Below, piece by piece: positions 1-5,310 of a stretch of DNA of 5,797 nt. The translations under genes and the position numbers were made by a program. The stretch lies in contig JAKEIF010000103.1 of the NCBI GenBank assembly GCA_022545875.1, positions 1 to 5,797 on the forward strand, in the 5' to 3' direction. Below the pieces are notes generated by a model. The model saw only the letters and a list, made by a program, of their open reading frames with translations. It had not been told where the DNA came from and ran no database searches. Position 1 is the stretch's first letter; each line of letters opens with the position of its first letter. The DNA is from Nitrososphaera sp. (GTDB taxonomy: Archaea > Thermoproteota > Nitrososphaeria > Nitrososphaerales > Nitrososphaeraceae).

Positions 1-1
1 A

Positions 2-256
2 ATAGAGTTCATTTTAGTAATGTGTGAAAATGGGGCGAGGAAGACTCATGTTATGTATAGATGCAACTTGAATTCAAAGCAGATTAACCAGTATCTGGAG
101 TTCCTTCTCGAAAGCGGCATGCTTGAAATGATCCAAGAGCGTCCCAGTTCCAAGCGCTACATGTACAAGACTACAGACCTCGGAAAAAAATTCATATCCC
201 ACTACAAACAGCTGGCCTCCCTCTTTTCAAAGGCGCCACCTCATTCCCTTACCTAA
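2..256 (+). CDS. Winged-helix DNA-binding protein, 3' end only (5' truncated by window edge)
   Basis: This is the C-terminal part of a small archaeal winged-helix protein, probably a transcription regulator of the ArsR-like/HTH_45 type. The frame is open to the left edge, and the codons before the internal ATG at 20 read IEFILV, which fits the end of the first helix of this fold. I therefore treat the gene as entering from outside the window rather than starting at 20. The visible part contains KTHVMYRCNLNSKQINQYL (the helix-turn-helix: a 'MY..NL' signature, then the recognition helix), LEFLLESGMLEMI, and the wing and closing strand SKRYMYKTTDLGKKFI, followed by a short C-terminal helix. It is clearly paralogous to the protein encoded at 997-1293. 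The gene ends 37 bp before the stop codon of the convergent exported-protein gene. DNA target and ligand are unknown. Family assignment is good; function is inferred from fold only. Confidence 0.75.
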   Translation: MEFILVMCENGARKTHVMYRCNLNSKQINQYLEFLLESGMLEMIQERPSSKRYMYKTTDLGKKFISHYKQLASLFSKAPPHSLT

Positions 257-270
257 GGGCTGCAGATGTC

Positions 271-285
271 AAAAAGAGAAAAGGA
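271..285 (-). terminator. T-rich candidate terminator of the exported-protein gene
   Basis: Read on the minus strand, this stretch is TCCTTTTCTCTTTTT, beginning 9 bp after the stop codon of the exported-protein gene. Archaeal RNA polymerase commonly terminates at T-runs on the non-template strand without a hairpin, so this is a plausible terminator. No matching T-run follows the convergent plus-strand gene in this 37-bp gap. Confidence 0.45.
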
Positions 286-293
286 GTTGTCCG

Positions 294-836
294 CTAGTAT
301 GGCGAATTTGTTATCCACTGAAGGACTGTTAGTTCCGCGCTGTCCCTGTTGCCATATTCGTCAGTTACAACCACATTGACTGTGCCTTGGAACCTATAGG
401 TTGTGGTAACCGTTTTCAGCACTTCTTCTTGACCAGTGGAGTTGCTTATCCATCTTTCAATTATTTTTACTTCATCCCTTGGCACTCCCAAAGCATACTC
501 GATTGTGCCGTCCGCATTTGTCATGGTTTTAGCAACGACTACTGTGTCAGGATGTGTCACTGAAGCGGACTCATCTCCACGCTTCTCAGTCTCTACAGTT
601 GCGATTACATTTCCGACAGTTATGGTCACGTTGGCGTCGGGAGCAAATCCCTGTCCTATCACGCGGATTGATCCACCAGGAAGCTGAAGCCACGGATTCA
701 CTTGGATGGAGGTCCCCTCGTCCGCAAATGTTGATGGGATCGTCGAAATAGCGGGCCACTGCGCGATTATCACCAGAGAAAATATCGCGCTAATGCCTGC
801 AAGTAGAAACAATCTTTTAGGAGATTTTTCTTGCAT
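294..836 (-). CDS. Small exported protein with Ig/TIG-like beta domain
   Basis: This 180-residue protein is probably secreted or anchored at the outer face of the membrane. Residues 1-8 are charged (MQEKSPKR), residues 9-29 are a hydrophobic segment, and STFADE at 35-40 resembles a signal-peptidase site. If it is uncleaved, the segment would act as an N-terminal anchor. The mature part is rich in beta-forming residues. PGGSIRVIGQGFAPDANVTI (residues 53-72) has the 'G-S-hydrophobic-x-G-x-GF-P' look of Ig-like/TIG repeats in archaeal surface proteins. A second strand-rich part at 142-173 (TVTTTYRFQGTVNVVVTDEYG) could close the same sandwich. N69 (NVT) and N132 (NST) are potential N-glycosylation sequons. 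No catalytic motif is visible. A TATA-like box sits about 40 bp upstream of the ATG and a T-rich tract follows the stop. The precise role is unknown; adhesion or cell-envelope structure is only a guess. Confidence 0.75.
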   Translation of the reverse strand: MQEKSPKRLFLLAGISAIFSLVIIAQWPAISTIPSTFADEGTSIQVNPWLQLPGGSIRVIGQGFAPDANVTITVGNVIATVETEKRGDESASVTHPDTVVVAKTMTNADGTIEYALGVPRDEVKIIERWISNSTGQEEVLKTVTTTYRFQGTVNVVVTDEYGNRDSAELTVLQWITNSPY

Positions 837-875
837 AGGATTTCTTTTCGCTCGATTTACCTAATGAACTTAATC

Positions 876-881
876 TATAAA
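876..881 (-). promoter_or_regulatory. Putative TATA box of the exported-protein gene
   Basis: The minus strand reads GTTTTATAGATT here, containing TTTATA. Its centre is about 42 bp from the ATG at 836, which would place transcription start near 852 and give a leader of about 15 nt. The plus strand reads TATAAAA, so use in the other direction cannot be excluded, although the plus-strand gene has a closer box at 947-954. Confidence 0.4.
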
Positions 882-946
882 ACAGAAGCTGCTTCCAGAA
901 TTAAAACAGGTAGCTCGAAAATTCTTCACTATATTAGGTTACGTGA

Positions 947-954
947 TTTATATG
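947..954 (+). promoter_or_regulatory. Putative TATA box of the second winged-helix gene
   Basis: TTTATATG lies 43 bp before the ATG at 997 and would give a transcription start near 975 with a short leader of about 20 nt. It overlaps the alternative in-frame starts GTG 943 and ATG 952. If this box is used, those codons are not in the mRNA and the gene starts at 997. Confidence 0.45.
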
Positions 955-996
955 AAATATCTTATTACGAATGTATGTTGTAGATTTACCGGCCAG

Positions 997-1293
997 ATGA
1001 AGAACCGTAGTAGATATGAGGTAATAGCAGCAATTCTAAAGTCCGTAGCCAAGGAAGAAACACGTACCAAGATAATGTACAAGGCTATGTTGAGCAATGA
1101 TCAGTGCAAAGTGTATCTCGATTCTCTGATGCGAAGCGGTCTGGTCACAGAGGTGAACGGAAACGGCAAGATGCTTTACAAAATTACGCCCAAGGGGACG
1201 AGATTTCTCTCATATTATGATCAGATGAAAGAACTGTTGCCGGTGGGCATAGAGGAAAACCTTGCCGACGAGTATTATCACTTGAGCACATGA
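997..1293 (+). CDS. Winged-helix DNA-binding protein (ArsR-like / HTH_45 type)
   Basis: A small DNA-binding protein of 98 residues, probably a transcription regulator. The open frame extends upstream to a GTG at 943 (116 residues). I chose ATG 997 because the family's fold begins at RSRYEVIAAILKSV, directly after this methionine, and because a TATA-like box covers the upstream starts. Order of elements: helix 1 (RYEVIAAILKSVAKEE), the turn and recognition helices (TRTKIMYKAMLSNDQCKVYLDSL), then the wing and last strand (GLVTEVNGNGKMLYKITPKG) and a C-terminal helix (TRFLSYYDQMKELL) that often mediates dimerisation. It is related to the truncated gene at 2-256, which shares the 'MY...L....YL..L..SG' pattern. 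No cysteine or histidine cluster suggesting metal sensing is visible. Its stop codon lies 2 bp from that of the convergent ATPase gene. Targets are unknown. Confidence 0.8.
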   Translation: MKNRSRYEVIAAILKSVAKEETRTKIMYKAMLSNDQCKVYLDSLMRSGLVTEVNGNGKMLYKITPKGTRFLSYYDQMKELLPVGIEENLADEYYHLST

Positions 1294-1295
1294 AC

Positions 1296-2738
1296 CTAGA
1301 CTACGGCATCGGCTGTTATGCGGCCGTTGTTGAACTGGACAGCGTATAATGTCGAGGCGGGCAGTATAGGATGCAGAAAAAGAGTATTGCTTATCATAAC
1401 CAGTCTGAGATGAATGTCTGCAAGCCCAGAAAAATATTCGAACTGTTCCCTCCTACTCGAGCTTATCAGGGCGATAGATAGGTCGCTAGCTCGGACGGAT
1501 AAGATTTGGTCTTCCAGTTGGAAGTCTTGTTCTTTTACTGTATTCTCCAGAGACGAGAAGTCGCCAGCTAGTATATTCAAGAGTAGTTTGCCCTGATACT
1601 TTTTCTTTAGCCGCAATACAGATGAACGGGATGGAAATTGAGTTGATCGCACAATGATATTGTCGTCAACGGTGGGATGTTTTTTTGGCCACAGAATCTT
1701 GACTAAACTCCTCTTTCCCGCAGGGATCGACGGACTCAGTGTTTCCATTATTTCTTGCGGCTCGATCCTTTTCGATGGTTGGATGAAGACGGGGCTGCCG
1801 GATGAAACAAAATTTGAAACGAGCCCTGAAAAAACTGACATTGCTGTGGTGACGCCTATGCGTTCATCGTGCTCCAGCAATACGAATCCATTTTTTGGAA
1901 AGCCGCCGCCGAGTGCGCGGTCTAGCGCAGGAAAACTGCTCTTTATGTGATTCGATGAAAGGATTTCGGTGGGCCACTTCGGAGCTGCCTTGTCCTTTGA
2001 TGGTAGCCGTGATTTTGGCGGTACATAGGGATCAAAGCTCCTAAACATGCTATCTTCGAGAGTATAGATGTATGATGGTCTGTCAATTCTGACCCCTCTG
2101 AGTTTCAATAAAACGATCTCCCTAAATCTAGCATTGTCATGATATCGCTGTCTCAGCTCGACAACGCCTCCGACTAGGAAATCAAGTGTGGTATCGTCAG
2201 GGTGCTCGCTGATGAAAATTAATTTTGCTCCAGCTCTCTCTCGCCAGGTCTGCAATACTCTTTCATTGTTGAGGCGACCCTCCTTGTCCATGAAGGACGC
2301 AATAGCATCCCAGCTGTCTATAATGATAATCGGCGACTTGATGTCCATCAGCTGGTTAGTAATCCTCTCAAAAAGCGATTCAGGCTCGTCCAGTCGAGCG
2401 TCCTCGAACGTGGGCATAAGCGTGTGATCCGAGGCTCCCTCCTCGGCATTTCTCGGCGATTGCTCTGCAAACTTTGACAGCCAGGGGTAATAGCTGAATA
2501 GCTCCTTTGGCGAGATCCTCGTTGAAATATAGAAAAAATTATCCTTGGTTCCCAGTGCGCGCAAAATGGTCAGCGCCAATGTGGTCTTGCCCGCGCCGGC
2601 GTAACCCTTGATAAGCAGGGAATAGGTATCCCGCTGGATAAACCGCATGAGTTCCTCAGGCATTGAAGCGAGGTGGTTTTCCTCTTCCATGTTTATCTCT
2701 GGTTTTTTTTCCAAGGTTTGTTCACCAACAGAGCGCAT
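1296..2738 (-). CDS. KaiC/GvpD-like RecA-superfamily ATPase with two domains, the second degenerate
   Basis: A 480-residue cytoplasmic RecA-fold protein of the broad KaiC/GvpD-like group of archaeal signalling ATPases. Domain 1 (about 26-240) has a perfect Walker A, GYAGAGKT at 45-52, and a Walker B strand, SPIIIIDSWDAI at 135-146, with D141 as the likely metal/water-coordinating acid. The later strands FREIVLLKLRGVRIDRPSYI and TLEDSMFRSFDPY match the 'KLRG...Y.fTL..g.F..F' ending seen in KaiC and GvpD-type proteins. Domain 2 (about 258-480) opens with SSFPALDRALGGGFPKNGFV, the usual KaiC domain start, but where a P-loop is expected it reads LEHDERIGVTTAMS. The GxxGxGKT lysine is missing, so this half probably does not hydrolyse ATP. 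No membrane segment and no fused receiver or kinase domain is present. ATG 2738 was chosen; ATG 2690 (residue 17) is an alternative that keeps the whole domain. The substrate or partner is unknown; a regulatory, energy-sensing switch is inferred from the family. Confidence 0.8.
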   Translation of the reverse strand: MRSVGEQTLEKKPEINMEEENHLASMPEELMRFIQRDTYSLLIKGYAGAGKTTLALTILRALGTKDNFFYISTRISPKELFSYYPWLSKFAEQSPRNAEEGASDHTLMPTFEDARLDEPESLFERITNQLMDIKSPIIIIDSWDAIASFMDKEGRLNNERVLQTWRERAGAKLIFISEHPDDTTLDFLVGGVVELRQRYHDNARFREIVLLKLRGVRIDRPSYIYTLEDSMFRSFDPYVPPKSRLPSKDKAAPKWPTEILSSNHIKSSFPALDRALGGGFPKNGFVLLEHDERIGVTTAMSVFSGLVSNFVSSGSPVFIQPSKRIEPQEIMETLSPSIPAGKRSLVKILWPKKHPTVDDNIIVRSTQFPSRSSVLRLKKKYQGKLLLNILAGDFSSLENTVKEQDFQLEDQILSVRASDLSIALISSSRREQFEYFSGLADIHLRLVMISNTLFLHPILPASTLYAVQFNNGRITADAVV

Positions 2739-2765
2739 CTTTTCCGAAAACGCATCTCTCCGAGT

Positions 2766-2800
2766 TTGTATTTACAACCACAGCGTTCCCTTTTAAATAT
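2766..2800. promoter_or_regulatory. Divergent promoter region between ATPase gene and unknown gene
   Basis: Two TATA-like boxes lie in the 131-bp gap. TTTAAATA at 2792-2799 (plus strand) is a very good archaeal box and would start plus-strand transcription near 2822; its opposite strand (ATTTAAAA) can also be read leftward. TGTAAATA on the minus strand (2769-2776) could start the ATPase transcript near 2745, giving a leader of under 10 nt. The second box sits inside a small inverted repeat, TTGTA-TT-TACAA (2766-2777), which could be an operator. Which box serves which gene cannot be decided from sequence alone. Confidence 0.45.
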
Positions 2801-2869
2801 TCAGCTGCATCCGGCTACACCACTAGCCATATAGCACGCTTTCTTGGATTGATAGAACCTGAGCGGCAA

Positions 2870-3193
2870 ATGGATATTTGGCTGGAAATTAGCGCATGTG
2901 TCGAACATCTCCCAAGAATCATTCTTGAGCAACGAACGCTTGGGGCTATTCCATCACTGTCTGAAGTCATTTCTGCCGCCCAGAAAGCGAGCTCAAAGAA
3001 ACAATCTGGAAAATGGGACTATTCGCTTAAAATAAGCCAGGAAGAGTCCGACAAGATCAAAGCTGCTGTCACTTTTGGGAAGAGATTGGAGGACGAGCGC
3101 TCAATCATTTTCTATGAAGATATTTCGTTTAGCGATTCCTGCTACACGCTCAGACTATTCATCGAGAAAAGCCAGGGTTCTGCTAATCCTTAG
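2870..3193 (+). CDS. Hypothetical protein, 107 residues, no recognised family
   Basis: I do not recognise this protein. The frame is open well upstream, but the part before about 2822 lies antisense to the ATPase gene and over its promoter, so it is not credible coding sequence. ATG 2870 gives 107 residues beginning MDIWLEISACVEHLPRIILE; TTG 2849 would add 7 residues. Neither has a Shine-Dalgarno match, as is common for short-leader archaeal genes. The protein appears to be mixed alpha/beta: an N-terminal helix (WLEISACVEHLPRIILEQRT), a polar linker with SKKQSGKWDY, a helix (SQEESDKIKAAVTFGKRLED), then two likely strands (RSIIFYEDISF and CYTLRLFIEK). There is no signal peptide, membrane segment or metal-binding cluster. 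It is divergent from the ATPase gene and 80 bp upstream of rpl32e in the same orientation, but rpl32e has its own promoter. Co-regulation with the ATPase is a guess. Confidence 0.6.
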   Translation: MDIWLEISACVEHLPRIILEQRTLGAIPSLSEVISAAQKASSKKQSGKWDYSLKISQEESDKIKAAVTFGKRLEDERSIIFYEDISFSDSCYTLRLFIEKSQGSANP

Positions 3194-3232
3194 ACTCAGG
3201 CCTAAGAGCCAACTGGGCGAAAGTCAGTAACG

Positions 3233-3240
3233 TATTTATT
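3233..3240 (+). promoter_or_regulatory. Putative TATA box of the eL32-eL19 operon
   Basis: TATTTATT is centred about 37 bp before the rpl32e ATG, placing transcription start near 3262 with a leader of about 12 nt. No Shine-Dalgarno sequence precedes the ATG, consistent with a very short leader. It lies in the 80-bp gap after the unknown gene, so the ribosomal pair need not depend on readthrough. Confidence 0.5.
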
Positions 3241-3273
3241 GTAATAAGCCAGTTTCGTGTTCTACGTGTCACT

Positions 3274-3693
3274 ATGGTAATTAACGAAGAATTACTTGCC
3301 GCCAGGAAGAAGGTCTCTAGCAAGCGGCCTCGGTTTATCCGCCAAGAGAGCTGGAGGTACGACAGACTTGCGGAGAACTGGAGAAAGCCCAAGGGCAAGG
3401 ATAACAAGATGAGAAAGCAAAAGGCAGGGGTGCCTGCCCTCGTAAAGATTGGCTACAGAGGACCAAGAGTAGCGCGGGGTCTTCATCCGTCAGGATATAC
3501 AGATAATGTTGTTCACAACGTTGCAGAGCTGTTAAGGCTCGATCCGAAAAAAGACGCTGCAAGGTTAGGACACACAGTCGGCAAGAGGAAGAGACTTGAC
3601 ATTATAGCAAAGGCAACGGAGCGCGGGATCAAGGTGCTGAACGCAGGGAGCTTGGCGCCCAAGGAAGCCAGCAAGAAGGAAGAGAAGAAGTAA
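3274..3693 (+). CDS. rpl32e: 50S ribosomal protein L32e (eL32)
   Basis: A structural protein of the large ribosomal subunit, found in archaea and eukaryotes but not bacteria, that binds 23S rRNA. The 139-residue length is normal for a short archaeal eL32. The family core is clear: RPRFIRQESWRYDRLAENWR at 18-37, then KPKGKDNKMRKQKAG, VKIGYRGPR, and RGLHPSGY ending at residue 75. The later part (DNVVHNVAELLRLDPKKDAARLGHTVGKRKRLDIIAKATERGIKVLN) matches the C-terminal half of the family. The last 12 residues are a lysine/glutamate-rich tail. The start at 3274 fits the TATA box and the family N-terminus. The stop TAA overlaps the next gene's ATG as TAATG, suggesting coupled translation. In many archaea this gene lies in the spc ribosomal operon between L6 and L19e, but here only the L32e-L19e pair is present. 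Confidence 0.97.
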   Translation: MVINEELLAARKKVSSKRPRFIRQESWRYDRLAENWRKPKGKDNKMRKQKAGVPALVKIGYRGPRVARGLHPSGYTDNVVHNVAELLRLDPKKDAARLGHTVGKRKRLDIIAKATERGIKVLNAGSLAPKEASKKEEKK

Positions 3694-4139
3694 TGGTCGT
3701 AAACATCAAGAAAAAGAGAGAATTGGTCGCTAGGATTCTTGGCGTGGGCTCAAACAGAATTCGCTTCGAGCCAGACAGGTTGGAGGATGTTGGCGATTCG
3801 ATCACGAGAGAAAACATTCGCTCGCTAGTCAACAGCGGGGCAATATGGACTGTCCAGCGCAAGGGCACTTCAAGGGGCAGATCTGTGGCCAAAAAGTCAG
3901 TCTGGAAGATCCATGGAAAGGGTCCCGGATCAAAGAAGGGAAAGAAAACCGCAAGAGTCGGCAAGAAAGCGGTTTACGTAGTACGGGTCAGGTCGATGCG
4001 TTACCACCTCAAAGTGTTGAAAGATAGAAAGGACATCAACAACGAGGCTTACTGGAACCTATACAAGAAAGTCAACGGGGGACAGGTCAGGTCGTTGGCC
4101 CACCTTCGAGATCTGGTAAAGGAAGCAAAGGTTCGCTAG
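3693..4139 (+). CDS. rpl19e: 50S ribosomal protein L19e (eL19)
   Basis: A large-subunit ribosomal protein of archaea and eukaryotes, extended and strongly basic, that contacts 23S rRNA. It has 148 residues, the usual archaeal length. The conserved N-terminal globular part reads KKKRELVARILGVGSNRIRF, DRLEDVGDSITRENIRSLVN and SGAIWTVQRKGTSRGR. The glycine/lysine-rich middle (KIHGKGPGSKKGKKTARVGKK) is the rRNA-binding stretch, and the C-terminal helix region contains MRYHLKVLKDRKDINNEAYW and YKKVNGGQVRSLAHLRDL. The gene starts inside the stop codon of rpl32e, and the purine-rich GGAAGAGAAGAAG just before it may help re-initiation. Instead of L18 and S5, which follow in the standard archaeal spc operon, a convergent alkyltransferase gene lies downstream, with stop codons overlapping in CTAG. 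Confidence 0.97.
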   Translation: MVVNIKKKRELVARILGVGSNRIRFEPDRLEDVGDSITRENIRSLVNSGAIWTVQRKGTSRGRSVAKKSVWKIHGKGPGSKKGKKTARVGKKAVYVVRVRSMRYHLKVLKDRKDINNEAYWNLYKKVNGGQVRSLAHLRDLVKEAKVR

Positions 4140-4459
4140 ATCAGGCTTGCTGCATCCAGCCTGCACTTCTTGAACCCGACTAGATTGTCACCGCTAAAGT
4201 GCAGCCCTTCGCTTTCTAGTAATTCCTTTTTTCTTGACTTTCCGAAGGCATAGCCCCCAAGGGTGCCATCGGACATAACTACTCTGTGGCACGGTACCAC
4301 TACAGGATTCGGATTCTTGTTCAGAATTCTTCCAACAGCTCGTGACGCGCCTGGTTTGCCGATGATTCGTGCAATATCACCATAAGTCGCCACCTTGCCC
4401 CGCGGAATCTGCATAAGAGCAGCATAAACTGCAGCAGCTGGCTCGCTTTTCTTATCCAT
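4136..4459 (-). CDS. ogt: Methylated-DNA-[protein]-cysteine S-methyltransferase, short form (Ogt/MGMT family)
   Basis: Direct-reversal DNA repair: the protein takes the alkyl group from O6-alkylguanine onto its own cysteine in a single-turnover, suicidal reaction. The 107 residues cover only the family's C-terminal DNA-binding and catalytic domain; the variable N-terminal domain of full-length Ada-C/MGMT is absent. Visible motifs are IPRGKVATYGDIA (helix-turn-helix approach, with tyrosine 26), GASRAVGRIL (R40, the usual base-flipping arginine), LNKNPNP (the asparagine hinge), PCHRV at 56-60 with the acceptor C57, SDGTLGGYAFG, and LLESEG, whose E84 completes the catalytic network. All key residues are present, so it should be active and is not an alkyltransferase-like protein, in which the cysteine is replaced. 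Its ATG is 21 bp after the dtdA stop on the same strand, without a Shine-Dalgarno sequence, suggesting cotranscription. Its stop overlaps that of rpl19e. Confidence 0.93.
   Translation of the reverse strand: MDKKSEPAAAVYAALMQIPRGKVATYGDIARIIGKPGASRAVGRILNKNPNPVVVPCHRVVMSDGTLGGYAFGKSRKKELLESEGLHFSGDNLVGFKKCRLDAASLI
4223..4235 (+). terminator. Possible T-run terminator for the eL32-eL19 transcript inside the convergent gene
   Basis: The plus strand reads TTCCTTTTTTCTT here, with six consecutive T residues at 4227-4232, about 90 bp after the rpl19e stop. Because the two genes overlap at their stops, any termination signal must lie within the opposite gene, and this is the first substantial plus-strand T-run. 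On the other strand it simply encodes the lysine-rich SRKKE of the alkyltransferase, so it may be coincidental. Confidence 0.25.
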
Positions 4460-4480
4460 CGAAATTCGATAGCGGAGGAA

Positions 4481-5302
4481 CTATTTTAGATTTAGGATCT
4501 CAAGACCAGTCTTTTCGGCCATATTCATTATTCTGTCTTTGTGCGGGCCAAGGCCTTTGCCATCCAGTACTATGGTCGTCACTTTTTCGATGCTCTTTGA
4601 AATCATTTGACTCAGCATTGGTTCGTCAATCGACTCCAGGTTGTGTTTAGATGCTACGGCGGCGAGACCAAATTCAGATTCCAGCAGGAGTCGATTGAAT
4701 TTGCTCGGGTAGTGCGTGCCACCAAGTCCAATCCCCACTTTGGCGCAGCGATCTGGCCCAAGCCGAACCAAGTCCAGAACTACACTGCAGATCACACTAG
4801 CTGCGTTTGCGTCTTCCCATTGCTTTTCTGACGAACCTAGCTCAACGAACAAGACCGGTTTCCGAAGAGATGTAGGTCCATGATGCGTCGCTTCAATAAC
4901 TATTTCGTACTCTGGAACATGATCCCTGGAATTAACGAGACGCTTAAGATAACTTTTCTGCAGGCTAGGAAATGATATGGCAAGCTCTCGAGCATTTCCC
5001 CCAAAGGGATTGCTCCCAAAGTTTCCGGTACAGTGACAGGTGAGCGTGGGGATTTTGCTGTCTGACTTGTGTTTTGATAGAAAGATAAAAGCGATTGCCA
5101 TCGGATACGCGTCATCAAGTTTCTCCTGATGCAGCAAGTCGTCTGGGGAAACATGAAGCAGAATGTTTTCAAACGCAGAGGACTGATGTTCATGCGAACT
5201 GCCGTTCACTAGTTTGAAACCGAACTCGTCCTGAAGGCTGTTGACCATTGTCCTTCCTGCCAGGTCTTGGAGGGAAGCTATGAACACGTATTGTTGTTGC
5301 AA
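4481..5302 (-). CDS. dtdA: D-aminoacyl-tRNA deacylase, archaeal/plant type (DtdA, DTD2/GEK1 family)
   Basis: This enzyme hydrolyses the ester bond of D-aminoacyl-tRNAs, freeing tRNA and keeping D-amino acids out of protein; plant GEK1 is a homologue. The 273 residues match the family length. Conserved blocks: LTCHCTGNFGSN at 87-98 (H90), VIEATHHGPTSLRKPVLFVE at 135-154 (H140, H141), SSEKQWEDANAA (157-168), KVGIGLGGTHYPSKF at 188-202 (H197), SKHNLES (218-224), and VLDGKGLGPHKDRI (245-258). The start is TTG 5302. An in-frame TAG lies immediately upstream, and GGAGG (5311-5315, minus strand) sits 8 nt before the TTG, an ideal Shine-Dalgarno spacing. A downstream GTG (residue 6) is a weaker alternative. 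The alkyltransferase gene follows 21 bp after the stop, so the two probably form an operon. An AGCAT/ATGCT repeat array overlaps the inferred promoter. Confidence 0.95.
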   Translation of the reverse strand: MQQQYVFIASLQDLAGRTMVNSLQDEFGFKLVNGSSHEHQSSAFENILLHVSPDDLLHQEKLDDAYPMAIAFIFLSKHKSDSKIPTLTCHCTGNFGSNPFGGNARELAISFPSLQKSYLKRLVNSRDHVPEYEIVIEATHHGPTSLRKPVLFVELGSSEKQWEDANAASVICSVVLDLVRLGPDRCAKVGIGLGGTHYPSKFNRLLLESEFGLAAVASKHNLESIDEPMLSQMISKSIEKVTTIVLDGKGLGPHKDRIMNMAEKTGLEILNLK

Positions 5303-5310
5303 CTAGCAAT

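Noticed and set aside
20..256. A complete 78-residue protein starting at ATG 20
   Set aside because: The frame is open to the window edge and the winged-helix fold needs a first helix before this methionine, so it is the 3' end of a longer gene.
2663..2869. Upstream extension of the plus-strand unknown gene to ATG 2663 (69 extra residues)
   Set aside because: It runs antisense through the ATPase N-terminus and across the divergent promoter boxes. The added residues (MKRGGFPLPCLSLVFF and onward) look like a shadow of the other strand.
3183..3562. Several minus-strand open frames across rpl32e and one across rpl19e (up to 3964)
   Set aside because: They are antisense shadows of strongly conserved ribosomal protein genes, with no family resemblance and no promoter.
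4475..4479. Plus-strand GGAGG between dtdA and the alkyltransferase as a ribosome-binding site
   Set aside because: It is on the strand opposite to both genes, and no plus-strand gene starts just downstream; the following frames are antisense to dtdA.
4900..5193. A second minus-strand frame of 97 codons inside dtdA
   Set aside because: It is an alternative frame within a well-conserved gene; the dtdA frame carries all the family motifs.
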